A stretch of DNA of 64,000 nucleotides, taken from positions 24,137,462-24,201,461 of the forward strand of contig OY804589.1 of assembly GCA_963680875.1 (NCBI GenBank), read 5' to 3'. Origin of the DNA: Bathymodiolus brooksi. Its lineage: Eukaryota > Mollusca > Bivalvia > Mytilida > Modiolidae. Below are positions 1 to 10,067 of the stretch, in pieces (position 1 is the stretch's first letter; each line of letters begins with the position of its first letter). The position numbers were made by a program, and so were the translations under genes. Under the pieces are notes generated by a model. It ran no database searches, was not told the DNA's origin, and saw only the letters and a program-made list of their open reading frames with translations.

Positions 1-370
1 CAAAAATAGGCTGTTCTGAGGGTTATACCTACTAAGGTAACACTTTAATTTGTTTTATTTTGGTTGTTAAGCAATATTCTGAGACTAAATAAATAGCAGA
101 TAAAATGTTTTGCTTTGCTTTTAAATATCATCTGCAATATGAGCTACCGAACCCCCCCCCCCCCTTTTTGTAATATTGCCTAATTTGCAAAAATAGGCTG
201 TTCTGAGGGTTATACCTACTAAGGTAATACTTTAATTTGTTTTATTTTGGTTGTTAAGCAATATTCTGAGACTAAATAAATAGCAGATAAAATGTTTTGC
301 TTTGCTTTCGAATATCATTTGCAATATGATCTATCTAAATCCCCCCTTTTTGTAATATTGCCTAATTTGA
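1..370. repeat. 187-bp tandem duplication at the window edge
   Basis: The block starting at 1 begins again at 188 with the same landmarks: a CAAAAATAGG start, an AAATGTTTTGCTTTGC stretch and a C-run followed by TTTTTGTAATATTG. This gives two units of about 187 bp. The first has a C-run of about 14 and the second has shortened it. The array may continue to the left of the window. No coding potential is seen; the short ORF at 292 lies inside the repeat. Confidence 0.85.
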
Positions 371-998
371 GAGAAAAAAATGCAATCTTTAGTCATACAT
401 GTATTTACTGTCGAATTATACCAAAGGTGTCTAATTTGCAACTGATGATCGAGTTAGGACTTTGCACAAAATAAAATGACTACATGAAATAACCAATATC
501 CTTAAAATGCCAATACATATGATTTTGGTAGTGCAGGAATATGGCTGGGATTGTTCTAACAAAATCCTTGCAAAAATATAAAATTGCTTTGAAAATGACA
601 TATTCAACATGTTCAATGATAAATACACATTCTAGACATTTACATGTACATGTACCCGGTATATAAAATAACAAAGTTTGTTTGAGTAAATAAATATAAT
701 TTCTAGATTTAACCAAATTTCATATAATCAAAGGGAGATAATTTGCTTAGAAATCAATAGATAAATTAATGTTTTCTTCACATAAGCCTGGTGATCAAAA
801 TTTAAAATTCTCAATTTATACTCAAATTAATTAATGGGCATCTACAATGTACATTTGATGAACATTCATTGTGTAATAATTAATAAAATCCACAGAACAA
901 TATTGAAGGAATTGAACTGACAAGGACGGTAGATCTTTGGAGGATTTAAAATTTGTCCTGGAGATATCAGTGCTGCATGTTTTCATTCTGTATCAATT
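371..998. other. No gene recognised
   Basis: AT-rich DNA with one short run of the alternating ACATGTACATGT type near 640. The overlapping minus-strand ORFs here are short, share no family signature and lack a convincing splice context. Confidence 0.5.
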
Positions 999-3062
999 CT
1001 AAGCACAGTCAGTCCTGGTACTGATTTCAGTAATTTTTCCTTTGTCACAAAGTTTGTGTGTTAGTGTGCACTGTGCAAATAGAAACAAAATTTGGAGCTG
1101 GTTTATCCTGTCATTTTGCTGTTGATAAGCTTCATTCAGTGCTTCAGCCATTGAGTCAAGTTTTTCCTCAGAATCATTAGATGCAAATGACAACTTCTTA
1201 CATACATTCTGTATAACTATGTCTTCTTGACCTGGTGCAACATATTTCAGAATAACTTGAAAAGCTTCTGTTATCATTTTCGAATAATATGACATTGAAC
1301 TAATAAGATAGACTTTCCCAAAGCAAACTAATCTGTGAATTCAGCATTGGAAAATGTCTTGACAATGTTTTCATTGCAGAATTAAATATTTCTTTTTGGG
1401 CCATATTGTCTTCCTCTCAGTCTAAGTATTTGGGTTTTCTGGGAAAATACATGTACCTCAATAGACTGCCATGACTGCAGAATGTCAGAATCTGAAAAAA
1501 ATAATACAATATTAAATAATTTATTGCAATCCATCACTAGTAACAATTATTGAATTCCACATAAAGTTCTCTTTATAGTACATAGTAAGGAGAAGATTCT
1601 TTTTAATAAACAGCTTCGCATAGCACAGAATAATAAGACAGCAACAAGTCAACTCGGAACATTAAGGCAAGTGTAGACGCAGAGTCGATTGACATACTAA
1701 TAAGCTGGACACCCAAAGACATTCCATAAGTAATGTGCTGGACTCCCAAATATTTCAAGAAGTACTATTGCTGGTACCACAAGGTTGTACTATATTTGTA
1801 TATTTTTCGTTTGTTTGTTTGTTGTTTTGTTTGTTAGGGTGTTGGTAGGGCAGACATGACCCTCTTTGGATATAATATCAACTGCTTTCAACTGTTCGCA
1901 TGATACTGAGTCAGAATATATATGGTTATGGTTCATGGGTTCATCTCTATAGTTATATTTGATATTTCAAAAAATGACCCCTTTTTGGTTCCTTACATTG
2001 TACATCTTGAAAACCATGATAGCTAGATCAAAACAACTGATACTGAAGTGAGAGCTAGATTTATGCAGAATTTGATGAAATAAACCCCATCAAAATCTGA
2101 TCAGTAATAACTTACCATACATTTACCAAGATGATAAAACGGCTCAGGGATCACTACCGTCTATAGTATACATATCGCCATAATAATATTTCGAAAAATG
2201 TTGGTTTTGCACGGAGCATTTACTTGTTGCAAACTTACAGCTAGTCTGGCAATGTATTTTCGATATTATGTAAATCATGTAAAAGTTTGTGCTTCAAGTA
2301 CTGTGTACAGTTACATTTCTATGTGGCTGTAGTAACTCCCTTCAATTTTAATATTCAGTAAAGCCAAAGGGGAATGATAAGCAAATCAAGAGATCATTTG
2401 GAAGTTATTAATTTTTTTACATGTTTTTATGTAGATCCTTCCCATTTTTAAAATATATATAGAATAGCAATTGATAAGATTCTTACCTGCTGCAACTGGA
2501 AGAAATGTTATGGATTTCAGCCAAAAATCTTTACATGTTGATGCATGTATGCCTCTTGAGCATTTCGCACAACTCCTGGCAGGACGAGATGGAGATTGGT
2601 AGGTCCTCTTCTGTCGTTTCCAATAGACTCCCAAATCATCTCTATGTCTTGGTCATGTTTGAAAACTTACTATAGAAGTGTCTATTGCAAATATTCCACT
2701 TTTATATAGAATAAGAAGACCTTCTGGGGAGGTCAATACCACATGTCCACAGTCATCATCACAAGTTGGATACCAGGCCGTAAATGTCTTCGAGTTGGCT
2801 TGTTACTTTGGACAACTGAGACACATATGGCAGTAGAACCATAATGTTGTGATGGGGCACACTCTGATTTATACTAAAAAACATATTTAAGCCAACCTTG
2901 GTCATCAGGAATGACATATTTACCGCCTTTCATTCAGGCATGCATTTCCAATGTAAACACCTACCTGTTACCTATCTTGAATCTTCATCCAGGGGATGTC
3001 ATAGGGAAAGCTTCATCCACTGCCTGGATAACCGCTGTTGCCAACGTATTGAAGAGTATTTC
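999..3062 (-). pseudogene. Possible decayed multi-exon gene, not recognised
   Basis: Several minus-strand blocks look like exons. About 2995-3062 is open and Ala/Thr-rich. At 2910-2960 the reading GGKYVIPDDQGWLKYVF precedes a TTTTTTAG-type junction. About 2655-2790 encodes a segment with CDDDCGH and a good GTAAGT donor. About 2480-2640 encodes a Cys/His-containing segment (SCAKCSRG) with a GTAAGA donor. About 1300-1505 follows a TTTTTTCAG acceptor, and 999-1295 encodes 98 residues ending in a stop. Frames break between or within blocks, for example near 2800 and 1420, which suggests decay. I cannot name the family; it could be a host gene or a transposon-borne gene. The exon limits are estimates. 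Confidence 0.3.
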
Positions 3063-4027
3063 AGGGGAGGTAACTAAGTAAAAAATGGGGCACTATGAAG
3101 AGTATTTTAGTGATTTTTTGTTTAAATTTTGTAATAATTTGTTAATTAAGACTAAAACACATACAGTGTAAGTGTCAGTTTACAGAATTAGAGATGAAAG
3201 TGTATATGGGGTGCATAACATGAAGAATATTATAGTGATTATAGGAATATTTTACTCTGGTAGTTGAAAAAGGAGTTCTTTACTGCCACTTCATCACCCT
3301 TTTTATTAGATTTGCACCAACTACAACACAGATATTATGTATCAAGTATTTTTATACAATTGATTCAATATAAATATGTGAGTTCCAATCAGTATTGGTG
3401 GATTATTTTCAGAAAAAATCTTACTATCAGTCAGAAATTTCCCCACTTTTGTCTCTAAAATCACCACTTTTAATTTGTTCAAAAAGTACTATAATACTCA
3501 TTTGCAAAACAAAACCTTCTATATACTGAATATATTATCCCTGTCTGTTATAAAAATAACAAAAAGAAACAAATTTTGGCGTTATCTTACAAGTTATTAA
3601 CTTTTTAGAAAACCATGCTAGATCATTCCCTTTTTACCTCTCCTTATTTGGAAAGTTGGCACCATGCCAACTTGTATGCTTTAATGATTAAATTTACTTT
3701 ACAAGGTTGTTAAGATGTCACAGTTGCCTCTAAAACATAAAAACTACATTATTTATCTCTTCAATCTAGAATACGGTGGTATTCAAAATGGACAATTTTA
3801 CACTTGAATATACTTACTCTGGTATTTGAATTTGTTCTTAAAATAGAAATGGCTATTTCTAAAAATAGAACGACCCATTTGCACTTTTGATGGTATTTAT
3901 GGAGTCACTACATGTTACCCTTCAGGACACATATGATATAAATCTGATTTTCCAACCTTGCTTCTGGACGAAATCTTAAATTTTGCATGGTTTTCTCATA
4001 GACAAGCTCTAAAATTTAATATGATGA
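3063..4027. other. No gene recognised
   Basis: AT-rich sequence with no ORF of note on either strand. The phrases GAAGAGTATTT and AGTGATT recur near 3050, 3095 and 3220, a weak local repetition. No SINE, minisatellite or splice-bounded exon was identified. Confidence 0.45.
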
Positions 4028-4756
4028 TATCGGGTTTATAACTAGATTAACACGACGGGTGCCACTAGTGGAACCGAAACTGCTTACCTTTCCGGAACAC
4101 CTGAATTAATCCCCGGTTTTTAGTGAGGTTCGTGTTACTCGATCTTTAGTTTTATGTGTATGTTTTGTAGATCGTTGTTTGTCATTTTGTACTTTTTCAT
4201 TTGGCCATTGTGTTGTCTGTTCTTCTTCAATATACGGATTATGAGAACCCCTTTTCTGGCATTAAGCTGATCGTGGTAACTGCAGTTACGACGATCACAA
4301 CATGGCGGAGGTAGAAATAGGTAGGATCGTTTTCTGCTAATTTCTCCATTCTAACGTGTTGTTGTCAAGAATTACTCAGCCGCAAGGTTGATTCGGCTGT
4401 ACCATTTTGTTGTATGTGTGTGTTCTTGATACCATATATGGTCTCGTTATCAAGAAAATAGCCGTCGGAAATTTAAGGAAGATAATCGTAACTCCATAAA
4501 TTATAATATATAAAATTAGATTATCTTCTTTTGGAGTTACGATTATCTTCCTTAAATTTCCGACGGCTATTTTCTTGGTAACGAGACCATATATGGTATC
4601 AAGAGTAATTCTTGACAACAACACGTTAGAATGGAGAAATTAGCAGATAACGATCTTACCTATTTCTACCTCCGCCATGTTGTGGTCGTCGTAACTACAG
4701 TTACCACGATCAGTTTACCGACAGTGTCCTTTGGTATCTTCAAACTCTTCTTGAAT
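4028..4756 (+). repeat. Family A interspersed repeat, split by a foldback element
   Basis: Family A is an interspersed repeat seen about ten times in this window. Its order is a start around AACACGACGGGTGCCACTAG, then TGCTTACC(C)TTCCGGA, then a TTTTTAGTG..TTCGTGTTACTCGATCTTTAGT core, then TTTGTCATTTTGT, and an end near CCTTTGGTATC..CAAACTCTTC. In this copy the first part occupies 4028-4266 and the tail resumes at about 4714, with the 447-bp foldback element between. Comparison with 22783-23025 shows the continuity across the insertion. It resembles a repeat I know from mussel genomic sequence; no ORF is present. Confidence 0.75.
4267..4713. mobile_element. Foldback (long inverted repeat) element upstream of HSPA12-like copy 1
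   Basis: The left arm (4267-4495, 229 bp) and right arm (4533-4713, 181 bp) are near-perfect reverse complements around a short AT-rich loop. The left arm carries an extra 48 bp (4378-4425) absent from the right, which accounts exactly for the length difference. Termini read CTGATCGTGG and CCACGATCAG. The element interrupts a family A repeat and ends 98 bp before the start codon at 4812. No ORF of its own and no clear target-site duplication were found, so it is a non-autonomous foldback or MITE-like insertion. HSPA12-like copy 2 has no equivalent. Confidence 0.85.
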
Positions 4757-4811
4757 ACAATTATATATCATTTTTTTTTATTTCTAAGCAGAATTTGCTT
4801 ATCACCACAAC

Positions 4812-5123
4812 ATGGCGGATATGAGAAAACATTTAATGGTTGCAGCGTTGGATTTTGGCACGACATATTCTGGATATGCATTCACAATGCGAAGCGAGTT
4901 CAAAACGGATCCGCTGAACATTCATTGTAATCAGACATGGAATGCTGGTGCTCGGGCCCTTTCGTAAATCAAGACACCAACATGTCTGTTGCTTGATAAG
5001 GAGCAGAAATTTGTGGCCTTTGGATATGATGCAGAAAATCAGTATGCTGATTTGGTTATGGACAAGAAACATGATGACTATTATTTTTTCCATCTCTTTA
5101 AAATGAAACTCCATAGCAGCAAG
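4812..5123 (+). pseudogene. Copy 1 exon 1 with in-frame stop
   Basis: The exon opens with ATG at 4812 and reads [20 protein letters not shown], the HSP70 phosphate-1 region. Compared with copy 2 it is 3 bp longer near codon 42 (NQTWNAG against NIWDGG). Codon 52 (4965-4967) is TAA. The reading frame then continues to the donor AAG|GTATTTCAG at 5123/5124, phase 0, as in copy 2. Upstream, TTTCTAAGCAG at about 4783-4793 is shared with copy 2 and may be the acceptor of an exon carrying 5' untranslated sequence. Confidence 0.85.
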
Positions 5124-5159
5124 GTATTTCAGTTATTTTATTTCTTCTTCATTTTTTAG

Positions 5160-5264
5160 TAAATAAACAAAAGAAAACAACACAACAAAAACCAACAACA
5201 ACGGGAAAAAACACAAAATAAAAACAAACAAACAAACAAACAAACAAACAAACAAACAAACAAA

Positions 5265-5335
<71 letters not shown>

Positions 5336-5510
5336 ACAAACAAACAAATACACAAACAAACAAACAAACAAACAAACAAACAAATAAATAAATAAATAAA
5401 TAAATAAATAAACAAACAAACAAACAAACAAACAAACAAACAAACAAACAAAAAAAAAAACAAACAAACAAACAAAAAAAAAAAAACAAAATAAATAAAT
5501 AAAAATAAAT
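5160..5510. repeat. Compound (AAAC)n/(AAAT)n microsatellite in intron 1
   Basis: About 350 bp of AAAC and AAAT tetranucleotides in alternating blocks, ending in A-runs. The period of 4 creates long minus-strand ORFs in all three frames (Phe/Leu/Cys/Val/Ile/Tyr only), which are artefacts. Copy 2 has a shorter, imperfect A/C-rich stretch in the same intron at about 48070-48220, so this expansion is specific to copy 1. Confidence 0.95.
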
Positions 5511-5951
5511 GAAAAATACCACATCGTCAGAACGGTTCTAAAATTCAATCAAATAATCGTTGAAACAGAGACAAGATCGATACCCCATATAACACACATA
5601 CTTGCAGGATAAATATCATTTTCTTGCTTTTGTTTGCTTGTTGGGTATAATCAATGAATTACGACCACCTCAGGAGGTGAATCTCAATAACTGTGATCCT
5701 AATAAGTGTTGTTTTACATCGTGCTATTACACTTTCGGATGAAAACAACTCTCATGTTGATGATATTTTTTTGTTCATTTTCACCCACGAAGAAGGCTCT
5801 GAATGTATTATGCTAAACAAATAACACGGTATTTAAAATGGACATTTTTTTTAATCTTCACACCGAAGAAGGTTCCCATTGTATAATACTAAACCTAAAA
5901 GACGGTACAAGATCTATTTAATATGGACGATACATCTTTTTATTTATTTAG

Positions 5952-6170
5952 AATATGACACATAGTATGGTTTTGGAGGACATAACAGGCAAAGCACTCT
6001 CTGCTGTTGATGTTTTTACATTAACAATAAAAGCATTGGTTGATCATCTGCTGAGCATGTTAAAGAAACAAGGGAACTTTATTCATAATGATGAAGTACA
6101 GTGGATACTCACCGTCCCTGCAATTTGGACTGACACGGCAAAACAGTTCATGAGAACGAGCGCTGAAAAG
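5952..6170 (+). pseudogene. Copy 1 exon 2
   Basis: 219 nt, phase 0 at both ends, bounded by TTTATTTAG|AAT and AAAAG|GTACTA. It encodes the segment with [10 protein letters not shown] and [17 protein letters not shown], which matches the HSP70 connect-1 region of HSPA12 proteins. There is no lesion within this exon. Its homologue in copy 2 is 49898-50116, identical in length. Confidence 0.85.
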
Positions 6171-6196
6171 GTACTACATAATTGATTGGCTTAATG

Positions 6197-6430
6197 GTTT
6201 TATGGTGTTTAACGCCACTTTCAACAATAGTTCAGCTATATCGTGGCGGTCAGTTTTATTGGTGGAGGAAACCGAAGTACTCGGAGAAAACCACCGACCT
6301 GCCGCTAATCACTGACAACTTTATCACATAATGTTTTAAATCTCGCCTGGGCGGGATTCGAACCAACAGGATCAGTGGTGATAGGCACAGATTACATCGG
6401 TAGTTGTAAATCCAACTACCATACGATCAC
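6197..6430 (-). mobile_element. tRNA-derived SINE (SINE-1) in intron 2 of copy 1
   Basis: On the + strand it runs from TTTATGGTGTTTAACGCCAC to a GGGATTCGAACC box and a short CCAACTACCATACGATCAC end. Read on the minus strand the RNA polymerase III B-box-like GGTTCGAATCCC comes near the 5' end and the GGCGTTAAACACCATAAA tail at the 3' end. About ten copies occur in the window. The copy at 50140-50385 occupies the same position in intron 2 of the second gene, so this insertion predates the gene duplication. Confidence 0.85.
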
Positions 6431-6584
6431 ATACTGTTAAGCAGTTCACGAGAACGAGCCCAGAAAGGGTACTAAAGATTCGAAAAATTAAAACATACTG
6501 CTAAACAGGTCATGAGAACGAACGCAGAAATTTAAGATTTTGCAAATAAAAACATACTGCTGATCAGTCCAGACCACCTTGGTT

Positions 6585-8400
6585 CATCCCCAGTATTTAG
6601 TGGTGATCGTGGTGCTCAGTATTTAGTGGTGATTGTGGTGCTCAGTATTTAGTGGTGTTCGTGGTGCTCAGTATTTAGTGGTAACCGTGTGGCGCCCAGT
6701 ATTTAGTGGTGATCGTGGTGCTCAGTATTTAGTGGTTATCGTGGTGCTCGGTATTTAGTGGTGATCGTGGTGCTCAGTATTTAGTGGTGATCGTGGTGCT
6801 CAGTATTTAGTGGTGATTGTGGTGCTCAGTATTTAGTGGTGATCGTGGTGCTCAGTATTTAGTGGTTATCGTGGTGCTCAGTATTTAGTGGTGATCGTGG
6901 TGCTCAGTATTTAGTGGTGATCGTCGTGTTCAGTATTTAGTGGTGATCGTGCCGCTCAGCCTTTAGTGGTGATCGTCGTGCTCAGTCTTTAGTGGTGACC
7001 GTGGTGCCCAGTATATAGTGGTGATCTTCGTGCTCAGTATTTAGTGGTGATCGTCGTGTTCAGTCTTTAGTGGTTATCGTGGTGCTCAGTATTTAGTGGT
7101 GATCGTCGTGTTCAGTCTTTAGTGGTGATCGTGGTCCTCAGTATTTAGTGGTGATCGTGGTCCTCAGTATTTAGTGGTGATCGTGGCGCTGTCTTTAGTG
7201 GTGATCGTGGTGCTCAGTATTTAGTGGTGATCGTGGTGCTCAGTATTTAGTGGTGATCGTTGTGTTCAGTATTTAGTGGTGATCGTGGTGTTCAGTATTT
7301 AGTGGTGATCGTGATGCTCAGTCTTTAGTGGTGATCGTGGTGCTCAGTCTTTAGTGGTGATCGTGGCGCTCAGTCTTTTGATCGTGGTGCTCAGTATTTA
7401 GTGGTGATCGTGGTGCTCAGTATTTAGTGGTGATTGTGGTGCTCAGTATTTAGTGGTGATCGTGGTGCTCAGTATTTAGTGGTGATCGTGGCCCTCAGTA
7501 TTTAGTGGTGATCGTGGTCCTCAGTCTTTAGTGGTTATCGTGGTGCTCAGTCTTTAATTGTGATCGTGGTGATCAGTCTTTAGTGGTGATCGTGATGCTC
7601 AGTATTTAGTGGTGATCGTAGTGCTCAGTATTTAGTGGTGATCGTCGTGCTCAGTATTTAGTGGTGAGCGTGGTGCTCAGTATTTAGTGGTGATCGTGGT
7701 GCTCAGTGTTTAGTGGTGATCTTCGTGCTCAGTATTTAGTGGTGATCGTGGTGCTCAGTCTTTAGTGGTGATCGTGGTGCTCAGTATTTAGTGGTGATCG
7801 TGGTGCTCAGTATTTAGTGGTGATCGTCGTGTTCAGTATTTAGTGGTGAGCGTGGTGCTCAGTATTTAGTGGTGATCGTGGTGCTCAGTATTTAGTGGTG
7901 ATTGTGGTGCCCAGTATTTAGTGGTGATCGTGGCGCTCAGTATTTAGTTGTGATCGTGGTCCTCAGTCTTTAGTGGTTATCGTGGTGCTCAGTCTTTAGT
8001 GGTGATCGTGGTGCTCAGTATTTAGTGGTGAGCGTGGTGCACAGTATTTACTGGTGATCGTGGTGCTCAGTATTTAGTGGTGATCGTGGTGCTCAGTCTT
8101 TAGTGGTGATCGTGATGCTCAGTATTTAGTGGTGATCGTAGTGCTCAGTATTTAGTGGTGATCGTCGTGTTCAGTATTTAGTGGTGAGCGTGGTGCTCAG
8201 TATTTAGTGGTGATCGTGGTGCTCAGTGTTTAGTGGTGATCTTCGTGCTCAGTATTTAGTGGTGATCGTGGTGCTCAGTCTTTAGTGGTGATCGTGGTGC
8301 TCAGTATTTAGTGGTGATCGTGGTGCTCAGTATTTAGTGGTGATCGTCGTGTTCAGTATTTAGTGGTGAGCGTGGCGCTCAGTATTTAGTGGTGTTCGTG
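6585..8400 (+). repeat. 26-bp minisatellite in intron 2 of copy 1 (about 70 units)
   Basis: The unit is close to TTTAGTGGTGATCGTGGTGC plus TCAGTA or TCAGTC, period 26 bp. Variants include GATCGTCGTGTTC, TTATCGTGG and GAGCGTGG. The 275 bp at 7581-7855 recur at 8101-8375, an offset of 520 bp or exactly 20 units, so blocks of units have duplicated. The left flank (CATCCCCAG) corresponds to the AATCCCCGG of family A just before its TTTTTAGTG core. The right end joins directly to an inverted family A fragment at 8401. The + strand is G/T-rich and poor in C. Confidence 0.95.
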
Positions 8401-8540
8401 GTGATAACTAAAGTTCGAGCAACACGAACCCGATTACAACACCGGGATGAATTCAGATGCTCTGGAAGGGTAGACATTTCTTCTCCACATGTTGCACCCG
8501 TTGTGTTACTCTTATATAACAAACCCGATAACTTAATAAG
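8401..8540 (-). repeat. Inverted family A fragment in intron 2 of copy 1
   Basis: It reads ACTAAAGTTCGAGCAACACG, then ATGCTCTGGAAGGGTAGACA, then a GTTGTGTTACTC..AACAAACCCGATAA end, the reverse complement of family A from its core to its start. Copy 2 has the counterpart at 57745-57880. In copy 1 the minisatellite abuts it, whereas copy 2 has about 1.3 kb of further repeats between, which suggests a deletion in copy 1 or later insertions in copy 2. Confidence 0.75.
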
Positions 8541-8780
8541 GAACAAAGGATTGGATTATGATTACGACAAACGGAACATATATGTGGTCATTTGTGACAC
8601 AAACATTCCGTAACGGAAAAAGATCAGCAACACGGACTCCACCGTAATTCCTATGGTGAACCCATGTGCTCGCGAAATGTGACGACTATGCATTAACTTT
8701 AATACATTAATCTTATATAGATTTATGTTCATGCAAACTTACATTTATTTGAACTCCTGTCTTCCTGTTTAATATTTTAG

Positions 8781-8934
8781 GCTGGTATGCCAACGGAAAT
8801 GTTAATGCTTGCTTTAGAACCGGAAGCATCCTCTATATACTGTCAACATTTGCCTATACAGAAGCTTCATGGATCTAGCCCCGGATTTTTCGTGATGGAA
8901 GTAGGAACTAAATACATGGTTGTAGACTTAGGAG
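8781..8934 (+). pseudogene. Copy 1 exon 3
   Basis: 154 nt starting after AATATTTTAG and ending at TTAGGAG|GTATAC, leaving one base in the last codon. It encodes [20 protein letters not shown] and ends in VVDLG, the first part of the HSP70 phosphate-2 motif, completed by exon 4. No lesion is visible. The copy 2 homologue is 58048-58201. Confidence 0.85.
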
Positions 8935-9119
8935 GTATACTAATAAATTGGCAATGAAAGACGCACACACGCACACGCACACAATTTCAACAAGATTTTG
9001 TAAGCAAACATATGTATGTTTGTGCCTCTCCTAAACCCAAGACTTTTATTTCCAAGTCATGGTATTTTTTATGTACAATGAATTAAGGAGAAAGTGATTG
9101 TTCATGATCATTTGTTGAT

Positions 9120-9216
9120 ATTGATGGAATTGTTGACTGTACATAGCTGAAATATTGCTAATGTTAGCGCTAAGCACCAATCAACCAATCAATCAAGCAA
9201 TCAATCAATCAATTGA
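9120..9216 (+). repeat. SINE 3' tail plus short ATCA-type microsatellite
   Basis: ATAGCTGAAATATTGCTAA followed by GCGCTAAGCACCAATCAACC and repeated CAATCAAT words is the 3' end of a SINE-1 relative with a short tetranucleotide tail. The same tail in intron 3 of copy 2 (58425-58556) has a much longer ATCA run. Confidence 0.7.
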
Positions 9217-9227
9217 CTTTATATATA

Positions 9228-9480
9228 AGTAATACGGCGGGTTTCCTATAAGAAGCAGGAATTGCTTACCCTTCGCGAGCCCCTGAGTTCGCCCTCTACT
9301 GTTTCTTTGGTGGGGTCCATGCTGCTCATCCTTTTAGCTTTTTCTTGTGTGGTCCTATTATGTGCTCTTACGTTCTGAGTATGAGGACTCATGTCGTATT
9401 TACGTTATGTGTGTTCGTTTGCGTATAGTGGTGTCCAACACATATTGTGTTGTGTTTTTATGTTTTGTTTGTCTTCGTCC
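9228..9480 (+). repeat. Family A relative in intron 3 of copy 1
   Basis: It starts AATACGGCGGGTTTCC and continues AAGCAGGAATTGCTTACCCT, then TTTGGTGGGGTCCATGCTGC, which aligns block by block to family A but is diverged. It runs into the 88-bp repeat array that follows. The equivalent in copy 2 is 58572-58810. Confidence 0.65.
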
Positions 9481-9896
9481 TGTGTACCCACTGTTGCAGT
9501 GTCACAGGATTGTCCATTCTTGATTGCCCCTTCGGTTTTTTCTAACGTTTATTTTTGTCCTGTTGCTTGTGTACCCGGTTTTGCCAGTGGCTCGGGATTG
9601 TCCATTCTTGATTGCCCCTTCGGTTTTCTCTAACGTTTATTTTCGTCCTGCCGGTGTTGCCAGTGTCTCTGGATTGTGTCCATTCTTGATTGACCCTTCG
9701 GTTTTCTCTAAAGTTTATTTTCGTCCTGTGTCTTGTGTACCCGGTGTTGCCAGTGTCTCTGTATTGTCCAATCTTGGTTTCCCCTTCGGTGCTCTCTAAT
9801 GTTTATTTTCGTCCCGTGTCTTGTGTACCTGGTGTCGCCAGTGTCTCTGGATTGTTCATTTTTTATTGCCCCTTCGGTTTTCTCTAACCATCACTA
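9480..9896 (+). repeat. About 88-bp minisatellite in intron 3 of copy 1
   Basis: About five units, some shortened, each containing GTGTCTCTGGATTGTCCATT, then TTGATTGCCCCTTCGGTTTT, then TCTAACGTTTATTTTCGTCC and a GTGTACCCGGTGTTGCCA segment. The same array in copy 2 covers about 58810-59315. The unit resembles the tail of family A (GATTATCCCTTTGG). ORFs rich in CPF and FVLPV are artefacts of the repeat. Confidence 0.85.
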
Positions 9897-9917
9897 TTAA
9901 AACTTTTTCTTCATAAT

Positions 9918-9975
9918 CGCCATGATATAACTGGAATATTTGTTGAAAGTGGCTTTAAAAACCATAAACCGAAGA
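9918..9975 (+). repeat. SINE-1 3' tail fragment
   Basis: CGCCATGATATAACTGGAAT, then GAAAGTGGCTTTAAAAACCA, matches the 3' tail of SINE-1. The same fragment is at 59345-59395 in copy 2, so it predates the gene duplication. Confidence 0.65.
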
Positions 9976-10067
9976 TACGAAATATCAATCTTATCCAAGC
10001 GGCATCATGCTCATTGTGATCGTTTGATCCCAAAAGAGGGATATTAGTGTATATTTTTATATTTTAG

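Noticed and set aside
5133..5548. Three overlapping minus-strand ORFs of 108-130 codons rich in Phe, Leu, Cys and Tyr
   Set aside because: They are translations of the AAAC/AAAT microsatellite, open in all frames because the 4-bp unit has no stop on that strand.
6585..8400. CRISPR-like regularly spaced repeats
   Set aside because: Units are head to tail with no unique spacers, the sequence is nuclear DNA of an animal, and there are no cas genes.
9391..9887. ORFs resembling membrane or secreted proteins (hydrophobic, CPF repeats)
   Set aside because: They follow the 88-bp intronic array and recur in copy 2 with different frames.
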